Position numbers and translations under genes: made by a program. A stretch of DNA of 64,000 bases, taken from NCBI GenBank assembly GCA_024643365.1, contig JAHENC010000003.1, forward strand, positions 62,001-126,000. The letters run 5' to 3'. The notes beneath the pieces are model-generated. The model saw only the letters and a list, made by a program, of their open reading frames with translations, did not search any database and was not told where the DNA came from. The DNA is from Crocinitomicaceae bacterium (GTDB lineage: Bacteria > Bacteroidota > Bacteroidia > Flavobacteriales_D > Crocinitomicaceae). Shown here piece by piece: positions 29,011 through 38,074 of the stretch (the first letter of the stretch is position 1; each line of letters opens with the position of its first letter).

Positions 29011-30474
29011 ATGAGTAATCCCATTCGTAAATTAATTAGTCAGACTGCTGTCTATGGACTTTCCTCCATTGTCGGACGTTTGTTGAACTATTTACTGGTT
29101 CCATTATATACGAGTGTTTTTACAGATCCAGCACATTACGGAGTGGTCTCTGAATTATACGCGTGGGTTGCCTTTCTGATTGTCATTTTAACCTTTGGAA
29201 TGGAAACCGCCTTTTTTCGCTTCATTCAAACGAGCGAAAATAAGCAACAGACATATTTGAATTCACTCGCAACCGTCCTTGGACTCAATGTATTCTTCTT
29301 TGCCATTTTACTATTCTTCAATAATGACCTTGCCTCCTTTATGCTCTATGAAGGACACAACGAATACATCATTTTACTCGGAATTATTGTCTGTATTGAT
29401 GCGATTTCCGCAATTCCTTTAGCAAAATTGCGGGTAGAAGAGAAATCCTTGCGATTTGTCAGTATACAAATTACGTCTATTCTCGTCAACGTAGGATTGA
29501 ATCTATTCCTCATGCTCTATCTTTTCGATCCAGAGCGACCAGAAGAAGGGGTTCTTTTTATTCTCCTCGCAAATCTATGTGCTTCACTTGTCAAACCATT
29601 GATGCTGTATGATTCGTTTAATTTATCGGGAATAAAAATCAACTGGACAGAAATCAAGTTGATGGTGTTTTATTCCTTTCCCCTTGTCATTGGTAGTTTT
29701 GCTGGAATCATCAATGAGACCATTGATCGAATTCTTCTGAAACAAATCATTTATAATCCCTCAGATATCAGCACCCTACATAGCGCTGAAGCAGAAGTGG
29801 GAATTTACAGCGCTTGTTACAAATTGGCGATGCTGGTAACGATTTTACTTCAAGCCTATCGCTATGCGGCCGAACCTTTCTTTTTCAATCAAATGAAGAA
29901 CGAAGACCGTAATGTGATTTATGTGAAAGTTATGAATCTCTTCGTGGCGACGGTTTGTCTTGTCTTCTTATTTGTAAGTCTGAACATCGACTTATTTAAG
30001 CACTTCATTCAAAACAAAAGCTATTGGGCAGGATTACCCGTAGTTCCTATTCTTCTTTTGGCAAATGTCTTTCTTGGGATTTACTATAATCAAAGTATAT
30101 GGTATAAATTAAGTGGGAAAACCCAATATGGAGCATATATTGCATTAATTGGCGCCTCATTAACGATCGGTATCAACATTATTTTCATTCCCAAATACGG
30201 GTACATGGCGAGTGCTTGGGCGACGTTCATTGTTTACGCTGTTCAGATGGTTATTTCCTATTTTCTGGGGCAAAAACACTACCCTATTCCATACAATCTT
30301 AAGAAATTCTTCTTGTATTTAGGATTGGCACTTTTCATTTATGCCATCGGTTCCAGAATTCATTTCGAGCGTTATTTTGCACAGTTCATCCTTCAAAATA
30401 CATTGTTGCTAGGATACGTACTCTTTGTTTTCAAAATGGAACGACATTCCTTTTCTAACAAGCTTCGCGTGTAA
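29011..30474 (+). CDS. Wzx/MATE-like polysaccharide flippase
   Basis: 487 residues with about 14 hydrophobic helices and the N-terminal signature of the oligosaccharide flippase family (QTAVYGLSSIVGRLLNYLLV, then PLYTSVF). Such proteins move lipid-linked oligosaccharides across the inner membrane for O-antigen, capsule or exopolysaccharide assembly. It starts directly after the stop of the enoyl-CoA hydratase. Together with the GT4 gene at 25521 it points to surface glycan synthesis, but no polymerase or cluster is adjacent. The substrate is unknown. Confidence 0.88.
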   Translation: MSNPIRKLISQTAVYGLSSIVGRLLNYLLVPLYTSVFTDPAHYGVVSELYAWVAFLIVILTFGMETAFFRFIQTSENKQQTYLNSLATVLGLNVFFFAILLFFNNDLASFMLYEGHNEYIILLGIIVCIDAISAIPLAKLRVEEKSLRFVSIQITSILVNVGLNLFLMLYLFDPERPEEGVLFILLANLCASLVKPLMLYDSFNLSGIKINWTEIKLMVFYSFPLVIGSFAGIINETIDRILLKQIIYNPSDISTLHSAEAEVGIYSACYKLAMLVTILLQAYRYAAEPFFFNQMKNEDRNVIYVKVMNLFVATVCLVFLFVSLNIDLFKHFIQNKSYWAGLPVVPILLLANVFLGIYYNQSIWYKLSGKTQYGAYIALIGASLTIGINIIFIPKYGYMASAWATFIVYAVQMVISYFLGQKHYPIPYNLKKFFLYLGLALFIYAIGSRIHFERYFAQFILQNTLLLGYVLFVFKMERHSFSNKLRV

Positions 30475-30507
30475 TCTGAGCGTACTCAAAACTTTTTATT
30501 CGAAAGT

Positions 30508-30540
30508 TTGTTCTATAATCACCGAATCAGCTTAAATTTG
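30508..30540 (+). promoter_or_regulatory. Promoter of dxs, placed for a leaderless mRNA
   Basis: TTG (30508-30510), 22 bp, then TAAATTTG (30533-30540). The -7 element ends exactly 4 bp before the ATG at 30545, so transcription should begin at or next to the start codon. Confidence 0.65.
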
Positions 30541-30544
30541 TTAA

Positions 30545-32503
30545 ATGGCATCACATTCTTACCAAGCAGGTCCATTTTTGGAGCAAATCAATACTCCAAA
30601 TGACTTGCGTGAAAAATTCACGGAGGAACAACTTCCACAAGTAGCTGACGAATTGCGTCAGTACATCGTTGATGTCATCTCTGAAATTGGAAATAGTCAT
30701 TTCGGAGCAAGTTTAGGTGTTGTTGAACTTTCGGTAGCACTTCATTACGTATTTAATACTCCTGAAGATCAATTGGTATGGGACGTTGGACACCAAGCCT
30801 ACGGACACAAAATCCTTACCGGAAGACGAGATCAATTTCACACAAACCGATTAAAAGGAGGAATTTCTGGTTTTCCTAAAAGATCAGAAAGCAAGTATGA
30901 TACCTTTGGTGTTGGACATTCATCCACATCGATTTCTGCTGCATTAGGAATGGCGGTAGCCAACCGATACAAAGGAGAAACACAACGTCAACATGTTGCG
31001 ATTATTGGCGATGGTGCCATGACTGCTGGTTTGGCATTCGAAGGAATGAACCACGCAGGATTCGAAAAAGATGCGAATTTATTGGTTGTCTTAAATGACA
31101 ACTGCATGTCCATTGACCCCAATGTCGGCGCACTCAAAGAATATTTAACGGATATTACGACTTCACATACCTATAATAAGGTAAAGGAAGAAGTCTGGAA
31201 ATTATTGGGGAAAATCTCCAAATTCGGTCCAGATGCTCAAACCATCGCTTCCAAAGTTTCACATGCCTTGAAAGGAACATTGTTGAATCAAAGTAACCTA
31301 TTCGAATCATTAAACTTCAGGTATTTTGGTCCTGTTGATGGTCACGATGTTGTTGGATTGGCAAAAGTAATGGCTGATTTAAAAGACATTCCTGGTCCAA
31401 AGATTTTACATTGCATTACCCGTAAAGGTGCAGGATACAAGTTTTCTGAAGAAGGAAATCCAACTAAATGGCATGCTCCAGGTGTATTCAACAAAGAGAC
31501 CGGAGAAATTGTTAAAATTATCCCTAAATCTCCTCAGCCACCTAAGTACCAAGATGTTTTTGGACATACAATCGTTGAGTTAGCAGAGAAAAACGATAAA
31601 ATCATGGGTGTTACCCCTGCGATGCCTTCAGGATGTTCCTTGAATATTATGATGGCCGCAATGCCTGAACGCAGTTTCGACGTAGGTATTGCAGAGCAAC
31701 ATGCCGTGACATTTAGCGCAGGATTAGCAACACAAGGTTTGGTTCCGTTTTGTAACATCTATTCCTCATTCATGCAACGTGCATTCGACCAAGTTTTGCA
31801 CGATGTCGCTTTGCAAAACTTAAACGTGGTATTCTGTTTGGATCGCGGCGGACTTGTTGGAGCAGATGGTGCAACTCACCATGGAGCTTACGATTTAGCA
31901 TATATGCGTTGCATTCCTAACATGGTCGTATCAGCACCGATGAATGAAGAAGAGCTTCGTAATTTAATGTATACTGCTCAATTAAAGGATCAAGGTCCAT
32001 TCTCCATTCGTTATCCACGCGGAAACGGTGTGATGACTGATTGGAAAACTCCATTAAAAGAAATACGCATCGGTGAAGGACGAAAAGTAAGCATCGGTGA
32101 TGATGTCGCTATTTTAACCATCGGACATCCTGGAAATTTTGCACAAGAAGCCATTCAAGAGTTAAAAGACAGTGGAATTTCTGTGGCACATTATGACATG
32201 CGTTTTGTCAAACCAATTGATGAAGTCATGTTACATGAGGTTTTCTCGAAGTTCAAACATATCGTAACCATCGAAGACGGTTGTTTAATGGGTGGATTCG
32301 GATCTGCTGTCATTGAATTTATGGTGGATCAAAAATACCAAGCAGAAGTTGTTCGACTAGGTATTCCAGATGAATACGTGCACCACGGAACACAGGAAGA
32401 ATTGTGGGCTGATTGTGGTTTTGATACCCCAGCAATTGTAAAAGCAGTCAAGAATATTGTCAAATACGAAAACAAATCGGCTTCCAATCAAAAAGTAAGC
32501 TAA
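30545..32503 (+). CDS. dxs: 1-deoxy-D-xylulose-5-phosphate synthase
   Basis: 652 residues. It condenses pyruvate with glyceraldehyde 3-phosphate using thiamine diphosphate, the first step of the MEP isoprenoid pathway, in the cytoplasm. Visible landmarks are DVGHQAYGHKILTGR near residue 80, the GHSSTSISAALG segment, the TPP/Mg motif GDGAMTAGLAFEGMNHAG near 155-172, the catalytic Glu in FDVGIAEQHAVTFSAG near 380-395 and the C-terminal transketolase domain (VTIEDGCLMGGFGSAV). The length is normal for the family. The gene is transcribed alone from a promoter immediately before its ATG. Confidence 0.97.
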   Translation: MASHSYQAGPFLEQINTPNDLREKFTEEQLPQVADELRQYIVDVISEIGNSHFGASLGVVELSVALHYVFNTPEDQLVWDVGHQAYGHKILTGRRDQFHTNRLKGGISGFPKRSESKYDTFGVGHSSTSISAALGMAVANRYKGETQRQHVAIIGDGAMTAGLAFEGMNHAGFEKDANLLVVLNDNCMSIDPNVGALKEYLTDITTSHTYNKVKEEVWKLLGKISKFGPDAQTIASKVSHALKGTLLNQSNLFESLNFRYFGPVDGHDVVGLAKVMADLKDIPGPKILHCITRKGAGYKFSEEGNPTKWHAPGVFNKETGEIVKIIPKSPQPPKYQDVFGHTIVELAEKNDKIMGVTPAMPSGCSLNIMMAAMPERSFDVGIAEQHAVTFSAGLATQGLVPFCNIYSSFMQRAFDQVLHDVALQNLNVVFCLDRGGLVGADGATHHGAYDLAYMRCIPNMVVSAPMNEEELRNLMYTAQLKDQGPFSIRYPRGNGVMTDWKTPLKEIRIGEGRKVSIGDDVAILTIGHPGNFAQEAIQELKDSGISVAHYDMRFVKPIDEVMLHEVFSKFKHIVTIEDGCLMGGFGSAVIEFMVDQKYQAEVVRLGIPDEYVHHGTQEELWADCGFDTPAIVKAVKNIVKYENKSASNQKVS

Positions 32504-32594
32504 TTCACATTTCAAGACTTATTCCAGACAATTTTCACATTTAATTTATATTTTCGTTCGAAAATAATTGGAAAAACGGAGTCTGTTTTTCTAA

Positions 32595-32615
32595 TTATTG
32601 TAATTTGGACCATAA
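32595..32615 (+). promoter_or_regulatory. Putative operator 1 (before the sugar symporter)
   Basis: TTATTGT, 7 bp, ACCATAA: an imperfect dyad (6 of 7 positions in the right arm match the inverse of the left). It is one of four copies of the same pattern in the polysaccharide locus and lies 16 bp before the GTG at 32631. A TAATTT element lies within the dyad, so a bound regulator would be expected to overlap the promoter. Confidence 0.6.
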
Positions 32616-32630
32616 TTTAAATCAGCTTCT

Positions 32631-34055
32631 GTGAAAAAAACGAACTTTGGTGCTTTCGGCACACTCATCACTATTTTCTTTTTCTGGGGATTTGTTGCCG
32701 CGAGTAACGACATTCTAATTCCCGTTTTCAAAAAAGCCTTAAACCTGAGTCAATTTGAATCTCAATTGATTTCATTTGCCTTTTATGTAGCGTATACTGT
32801 CGGATCTATCCTCTATTTTGCCATATCCGCACTACTGAAAAAAGATATCTTGAATAAAATCGGTTATCGTAACGGACTTGCGCTTGGATTAATTATTTCA
32901 GCAGTTGGTACCTTGTTGTTTATCCCTGCATCGAATAATGCTTCATTTATCATGTTGATTTCTGGATTATTCATCGTTGGACTTGGATTTGCACTACAAC
33001 AAATTGCTGCAAATCCTCTTGCAATACAAATGGGTGATCCTTCGAAAGGAAATATCCGTTTGAGCATGGCTGGAGGAATTAACAACGTTGGAACCACTAT
33101 TGGACCTGTGATTGTTTCCTTTGCAATTTTCGGTGGGGTTTCTTCCGGAGAAACAACACTGAATTTAGCCGCAGTACAAACACCATATATCTGTTTGGGA
33201 ATAGCATTTGTTGTGGCTGCCATCTTCTTTAAGTTTTCTTCCGTTCCAGATCGCATCGAAGGTTCCTCTTCAGAAGGTGCTGGAAAAATCATGGAAACAC
33301 TTCGTCATCCTCAAGTATTATTGGGGATGCTTGCCATCTTTCTTTATGTAGGTGTTGAAGTAGCTACAGTGAGTAATTTACCTGAATTTATGAAACAAAA
33401 ACTTGGGACAGCCGAAGGCGCTGTGGCTCCTTTTGTTTCCTTGTATTGGGCAAGTTTAATGATCGGACGTTGGACTTCCGCCGCAGGAGTTTTCGACTTG
33501 AGCAAATCCATGAAAACCGTTTTAGGAATTATCCTTCCGTTTGTAGCGTTTGGAATATTCGCCGGAGCAAACATCATTGGTGGAAACGACATCAATGAAT
33601 TATATCCTTATTTGGGTATTGTTGTACTTTTAATTGTTGCTGATTATGCAAGTGCAGGAAATCCAGTAAAACAAATTATGATCTACTCTAGTTTAGGGGC
33701 CATTGCACTTGCAATCGGAATACTTAGTTCGGGAATGATTAGTGTTTTTGCATTTATTTCAGTTGGGATATTTTGTAGCACCTTGTGGCCATGTATCTTT
33801 ACCTTGTCCATTGCAGGAATGGGTGAAAACACCAACACGGCATCCAGTCTACTTATCATGATGATTATGGGTGGTGGATTCATTTCTGTCCTTCAAGGCG
33901 CATTAGCTGACGACAACGTACTAGGAATTCAACAGTCCTATTGGTTAGGAGTTGTTTGCTTTGTTTATCTTGTTTTCTTTGCTTGGACTGTCAGTAAAAT
34001 CCTTCAAAGAAGAGGTGTTGATATTTTCTCCACTGAAAAAGTTTCTGGACATTAA
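32631..34055 (+). CDS. FHS-family sugar:H+ symporter (fucose/glucose/galactose permease type)
   Basis: 474 residues with twelve predicted transmembrane helices. The start (FGTLITIFFFWGFVAASND) and the helix pair with LALGLIISAVGTLLFIPAS and AANPLAIQMGDP are characteristic of the FHS branch of the major facilitator superfamily (FucP, GluP and NagP relatives). It imports a monosaccharide or small oligosaccharide across the inner membrane with protons. The start is GTG at 32631; no ATG exists before the first helix. The regulator gene follows within about 15 bp, so both are probably one transcript. Given the adjacent GH16/GH3 genes, glucose from beta-glucan is a plausible substrate (inference). 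Confidence 0.9.
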   Translation: MKKTNFGAFGTLITIFFFWGFVAASNDILIPVFKKALNLSQFESQLISFAFYVAYTVGSILYFAISALLKKDILNKIGYRNGLALGLIISAVGTLLFIPASNNASFIMLISGLFIVGLGFALQQIAANPLAIQMGDPSKGNIRLSMAGGINNVGTTIGPVIVSFAIFGGVSSGETTLNLAAVQTPYICLGIAFVVAAIFFKFSSVPDRIEGSSSEGAGKIMETLRHPQVLLGMLAIFLYVGVEVATVSNLPEFMKQKLGTAEGAVAPFVSLYWASLMIGRWTSAAGVFDLSKSMKTVLGIILPFVAFGIFAGANIIGGNDINELYPYLGIVVLLIVADYASAGNPVKQIMIYSSLGAIALAIGILSSGMISVFAFISVGIFCSTLWPCIFTLSIAGMGENTNTASSLLIMMIMGGGFISVLQGALADDNVLGIQQSYWLGVVCFVYLVFFAWTVSKILQRRGVDIFSTEKVSGH

Positions 34056-34069
34056 TATTTTTTGTTGTT

Positions 34070-34771
34070 GTGAGCATGTATCGCATTGATTTTAATGATT
34101 TTTTCACCTCGGCATTTTCCGTGGATTGCATACTCTTTGGGTATTCAGAAGGAGAGATTAAAGCCCTTTTGATCAAAAGAGCCATGCAACCATTCGAGAA
34201 TCTTTGGGCAATTCCAGGTGATTTGATATATCCAGATGAGGATTTGGAACAAGCAGCTGAACGCGTTTTATTCGAGTTAACAGGACTCAATAACATCGCA
34301 ATGCACCAATCTCAAACCTTTGGCAAACCCAATAGACATCCGCAGGGACGTGTCATCACCATCTCTTATTTTGCTTTGTTACGCATCGAAGATTTTGAAG
34401 TCAAAGCGTCTTCTTGGGCCGGAGATGTCCAGTGGGTTTCATTGAAAAACATGCCAGATTTAGCATTTGATCATAACCACATACTATCAAGTACGTATGA
34501 AATGCTCAAACTGAAACTACAAAACGAACCTATTTGTTTTGATTTACTTCCGGAGCGTTTTACACTGAATGAATTTCAACAATTATATGAATTTGCCTTT
34601 GATCAAGCATTTGACAAAGCAAACTTCAGGAAGAAAATAAAATACATTCCCCTTATTGCACATGACGAAAAACAACAGAATGTTAAACATCGTCCAGCAA
34701 AACTTTTCTCCTTTGATAAAATTGCATACAACGAAGGAATCGAACAAAATCGATACACCTTCAAAATGTAA
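34070..34771 (+). CDS. Nudix-fold/winged-helix transcriptional regulator (NrtR/AraR-like)
   Basis: 233 residues from GTG 34070, or 231 from ATG 34076. The N-terminal half has the Nudix fold (FSVDCILFGYSEGEIKALLI, NLWAIPGDLI). The Nudix box region (about residues 50-73) reads AERVLFELTGL, where active hydrolases have RELxEExG, so two catalytic Glu are replaced (by Val and Leu). The C-terminal 65 residues (ERFTLNEFQQLYEFAF, ANFRKKIKYIP) form the winged helix seen in NrtR-type regulators. Relatives in Bacteroides control sugar catabolism by binding sugar or sugar phosphate. It sits between the symporter and the SusC/D operon and is probably the regulator that recognises the four TTATTGT-N7 dyads. 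Confidence 0.88.
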   Translation: MSMYRIDFNDFFTSAFSVDCILFGYSEGEIKALLIKRAMQPFENLWAIPGDLIYPDEDLEQAAERVLFELTGLNNIAMHQSQTFGKPNRHPQGRVITISYFALLRIEDFEVKASSWAGDVQWVSLKNMPDLAFDHNHILSSTYEMLKLKLQNEPICFDLLPERFTLNEFQQLYEFAFDQAFDKANFRKKIKYIPLIAHDEKQQNVKHRPAKLFSFDKIAYNEGIEQNRYTFKM

Positions 34772-34789
34772 AAAAATAAAAATAGATAC

Positions 34790-34810
34790 TTATTGTATAA
34801 TGTACAATTA
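34790..34810 (+). promoter_or_regulatory. Putative operator 2 (distal site before susC)
   Basis: TTATTGT, 7 bp, ACAATTA: left arm identical to the other copies, right arm 6 of 7. It begins 18 bp after the regulator's stop. A TATATTTA element resembling the -7 consensus follows at 34815-34822, upstream of a terminator hairpin. Confidence 0.6.
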
Positions 34811-34870
34811 TTTATATATTTACCCTGTACTAGCGAAAATTTTGCATAGTCAATGGTTAAATACTTAGTA

Positions 34871-34894
34871 AAAGAGGCTCCGGCCTCTTTTTTT
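34871..34894 (+). terminator. Terminator hairpin between the regulator and susC
   Basis: AAAGAGGC-TCCG-GCCTCTTT with trailing T residues: an 8-bp stem and tetraloop. It can end the symporter-regulator transcript, and it also lies between the two operator copies, downstream of a possible promoter at 34815-34822. Confidence 0.88.
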
Positions 34895-34917
34895 ATGAAG
34901 GAAAGAATTAAAAAATG

Positions 34918-34938
34918 TTATTGTTCTTTTTACAATAA
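34918..34938 (+). promoter_or_regulatory. Putative operator 3 (proximal site before susC, perfect dyad)
   Basis: TTATTGT, 7 bp, ACAATAA: a perfect 7-bp inverted repeat. It is 41 bp before the susC ATG. The TATATTTA element at 34952-34959 follows 13 bp later and is the likely -7 region of the susC promoter. Confidence 0.68.
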
Positions 34939-34978
34939 TTGATAATCTTTTTATATTTACGAAACTAACTAAGCTAAA

Positions 34979-37900
34979 ATGATAAAAAAACTATTCATTC
35001 AACTGCTGTTTATTGGAATTAGTGGCTTCGCATTTTCACAAGAAATGTCCGTCACCGGTTTCGTAAAAAGCGAACAAAACGTGGGATTACCATTTGTCAA
35101 GGTTCAAGTCAAAGGTGTTACAACCGGTGTCACTACCGATGGAACTGGTTTTTACCGCTTAAAAGTGAGCGATGCAGCCAATTCAACACTATTGTTTTCA
35201 CTTACTGGCTATGAAAAACAGGAAGTAAAGCTAAATGGACGAAGCACCCTTGATATCATTCTTGTGGAACTTGTAAATAACCAACAAGAAGTAATCGTTG
35301 GGTACGGAACGGCTAAAAGCAAAGAAGTAACTGGAGCAACTTCCAAAGTTAACGGTGAAAATATCGAAAAAATGAGCGTTGCTCGTGTCGATCAAGCCTT
35401 ACAAGGACAAGTTGCCGGTGTAAACATCGCAACGAACTCAGGTTCCCCAGGTGGATCTTCCAACATCCGTATTCGTGGTCTATCGACATTTGGCGATAAT
35501 GATCCATTAATCTTAGTGGATGGTGTAGTATATGATTCCGAAGGATTGAATGCCTTGAATCCATCTGATATCAAGTCGATAAACGTTCTAAAAGACGCTA
35601 CAGCAGGTATTTACGGTGTTCGTGCAGCGAACGGTGTGATCATCGTTGAAACGAAAAAAGGAAACATCAATAGCAAACCTCAAGTAGAATACAACGCTTA
35701 TTGGGGACAACAACAAACATCTAGAAAACTAGATTTGTTAAGCGCACAGGAATATGCTGTGATCAAAAATGAAATGTTTGCAATGGGCGGACAAGACATG
35801 CCATTCAACAATACGAATTTAGGTATTGGAACGCCTTGGCAAGATTCTGTCTTCCAAACAGCACCAATTCAAAGCCACAACTTAAGTATCAGTGGTGGAA
35901 CGATGAATACACGCTATTCTATCGCTCTTGGTTACTTTAATCAAGATGGTATCGTTGGTGGACCTAAATCGAATTTCTCTCGTTACAATGCGCGTTTGAA
36001 CTTCAGCACAGATATGTCCTCAAAACTGAAATTAAACTCAGTATTACTTTATTCTAACGATGCACGCAGTACATTGCCTGAAAATGGTATCGGATCTGTG
36101 TTATACAACACGATTAACGCATTCCCGAACGTTCCGATTCGCAAACCGAATGGACAATTCTCCTACATGGAAGAAGTGAGTGACATCATTAATCCAATTG
36201 CTCAAATGCAGAACCAATACAATTGGAACACAGCGAACAAAATTGTTGGAAAAGAAGAGTTTATATACGAATTCAATGACCATTTGTCCTTCACAAATCG
36301 CGTTAACTACAATGTCGCTTTCGTTGATGGGAAAGTATTCTCACCACTCGTTTGGTACGGAGATGGTAAATATGCGAATACCGCAATCAACGATGACCTT
36401 GAATCACCAACTGTAGAACTTGCACCAGGTGTTGAAATCAACCGTGGAGCAGCTGTTTATGAAGAGCGTTCAACATTCGTTGATTTAACCTACGAAAGCT
36501 TCTTAAACTACGAGAAAACATTCGCTGAAAACCATAAGATTAAAGGAACTGCTGGTGTTTCTATCTTCCAAAGAGAAGGAAGCTCCCTTAACGGAACGGC
36601 TTTCGGGATACCGAACAACTCTGTAGCTTATGCTGACATTTCAGCAAACACAGCACAAGGTGGATACTTAAACAATGTTGGTTCATGGGAATTTACAGAA
36701 CGTCTTGTTTCCTCATTCTTACGTGCTGAATACAGCTTCAAAGAAAAATACATGTTCTCCGGAATCGTTAGACGTGACGGATCAAGCAAATTTGGAGCAA
36801 ATAGTCGCTACGGTATCTTCCCAACTGCATCTGCAGGTTGGTTGCTGTCTGAAGAATCTTTCTTTAAAGTAAAGTTCATCGACTACGCGAAACTTCGCAT
36901 TAGCTACGGTGTATCTGGAAATGACCAGATTCCTAACTTCGCTTACCGTGGATTACTAAACGGAGAAGGAGTATATGTTTTCGATGATTTAATCACACAA
37001 GGTGTAGCCATTGGACGTCCATCAAACCCAGATTTGAAATGGGAAACGACACGTCAATTGAACATCGGTGCGGATTTCACTTTCTGGAAAAAACTAGACT
37101 TTACAACCAATTATTTTATCAAGAATACGTTTGATTTACTTTTCCAACCAGACGTAACAGCAATCATTGGTTCATATGGTCCTGGTGGATATCCACCGGT
37201 AATCAACGCTGGAAATGTTTCTAACAAAGGTGTTGAATTAGAATTTGCTTACCATTTACGCAAGAAAAAAGATTTCTCAACAGACTTGAATTTCAATGTT
37301 ACAACCATTACAAATAAGGTAACGAAAGTACCAGACGGAGTTGATTACATCCCAGGTGCAGGATTTAGTGTTGGAGGAGATATCGCGACACGTTTCCAAG
37401 AAGGATACGAAATTGGGTATTTCTTTGGATATGAAACAGCAGGAATTTACCAAACTCAAGCCGAAATTGATGCTTCAGGGGTCGTACAAGATGGAGCAAA
37501 ACCAGGAGATTTAATCTTTGTCGATCAAAACGGTGACGGTGTCATTAACTTTAACAATGATTCTGATAAAACGTACTTAGGATCAGCTATTCCAGACTTT
37601 ACATTTGGATTCTCTTTCAACGTTCGCTACAAGGCATTTGACCTTTCAGGGATGCTTTATTCAGCAATCGGACAAGAAATCATTCGTAACTACGAGCGCC
37701 AACAACCATACGCTAATCAATTAGGATATATGGTTGACCGTTGGACAGGAGAAGGATCTACAAACGAGAATCCACGTGTGACAACAGAATCCACACGCAA
37801 CAATTTATTCTCATCGTACTACGTTGAAGATGGATCATTTGCTCGTTTGAAAAACGTTCAACTTGGTTACAGCTTCTCTGCAGCTAAATTAAAGAAAATC

Positions 37901-38071
37901 AAAGTGGATTCATTCCGAATCTATTTATCTGCAAATAACCTATTTACACTGACACGTTACCAAGGATTCGACCCTGATCTTGGTTCTTCAGGTGCGCTTT
38001 CTGCAGGAGTTGATTACGGATTCTATCCGCAAGCAAAAACATTCATGGGTGGTGTTCAATTAAAATTCTAA
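34979..38071 (+). CDS. susC-like: SusC/RagA-family TonB-dependent outer membrane transporter
   Basis: 1030 residues. After a signal peptide (MIKKLFIQLLFIGISG..., ending FAFSQ) come a carboxypeptidase-regulatory-like beta sandwich (about 24-95), the Bacteroidota TonB/plug signature VVGYGTAKSKEVTGA, a plug domain (NIRIRGLSTFGDNDPLILVD, VLKDATAGIYGVRAANGV) and a 22-strand beta barrel ending in VQLKF. It imports glycan oligosaccharides across the outer membrane using TonB energy and forms a complex with the SusD-like lipoprotein encoded 3 bp downstream. It is the first gene of the operon through GH3, preceded by two operator-like dyads. Confidence 0.95.
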   Translation: MIKKLFIQLLFIGISGFAFSQEMSVTGFVKSEQNVGLPFVKVQVKGVTTGVTTDGTGFYRLKVSDAANSTLLFSLTGYEKQEVKLNGRSTLDIILVELVNNQQEVIVGYGTAKSKEVTGATSKVNGENIEKMSVARVDQALQGQVAGVNIATNSGSPGGSSNIRIRGLSTFGDNDPLILVDGVVYDSEGLNALNPSDIKSINVLKDATAGIYGVRAANGVIIVETKKGNINSKPQVEYNAYWGQQQTSRKLDLLSAQEYAVIKNEMFAMGGQDMPFNNTNLGIGTPWQDSVFQTAPIQSHNLSISGGTMNTRYSIALGYFNQDGIVGGPKSNFSRYNARLNFSTDMSSKLKLNSVLLYSNDARSTLPENGIGSVLYNTINAFPNVPIRKPNGQFSYMEEVSDIINPIAQMQNQYNWNTANKIVGKEEFIYEFNDHLSFTNRVNYNVAFVDGKVFSPLVWYGDGKYANTAINDDLESPTVELAPGVEINRGAAVYEERSTFVDLTYESFLNYEKTFAENHKIKGTAGVSIFQREGSSLNGTAFGIPNNSVAYADISANTAQGGYLNNVGSWEFTERLVSSFLRAEYSFKEKYMFSGIVRRDGSSKFGANSRYGIFPTASAGWLLSEESFFKVKFIDYAKLRISYGVSGNDQIPNFAYRGLLNGEGVYVFDDLITQGVAIGRPSNPDLKWETTRQLNIGADFTFWKKLDFTTNYFIKNTFDLLFQPDVTAIIGSYGPGGYPPVINAGNVSNKGVELEFAYHLRKKKDFSTDLNFNVTTITNKVTKVPDGVDYIPGAGFSVGGDIATRFQEGYEIGYFFGYETAGIYQTQAEIDASGVVQDGAKPGDLIFVDQNGDGVINFNNDSDKTYLGSAIPDFTFGFSFNVRYKAFDLSGMLYSAIGQEIIRNYERQQPYANQLGYMVDRWTGEGSTNENPRVTTESTRNNLFSSYYVEDGSFARLKNVQLGYSFSAAKLKKIKVDSFRIYLSANNLFTLTRYQGFDPDLGSSGALSAGVDYGFYPQAKTFMGGVQLKF

Positions 38072-38074
38072 ACG

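Noticed and set aside
30489-30509. Inverted repeat AAACTTT...AAAGTTT before dxs
   Set aside because: A/T-only short arms overlapping the -33 region; likely chance in AT-rich DNA.
32864-33292. Minus-strand frame of 142 codons opposite the sugar symporter
   Set aside because: Fully inside a clear membrane transporter gene on the other strand, with no promoter or recognisable protein.
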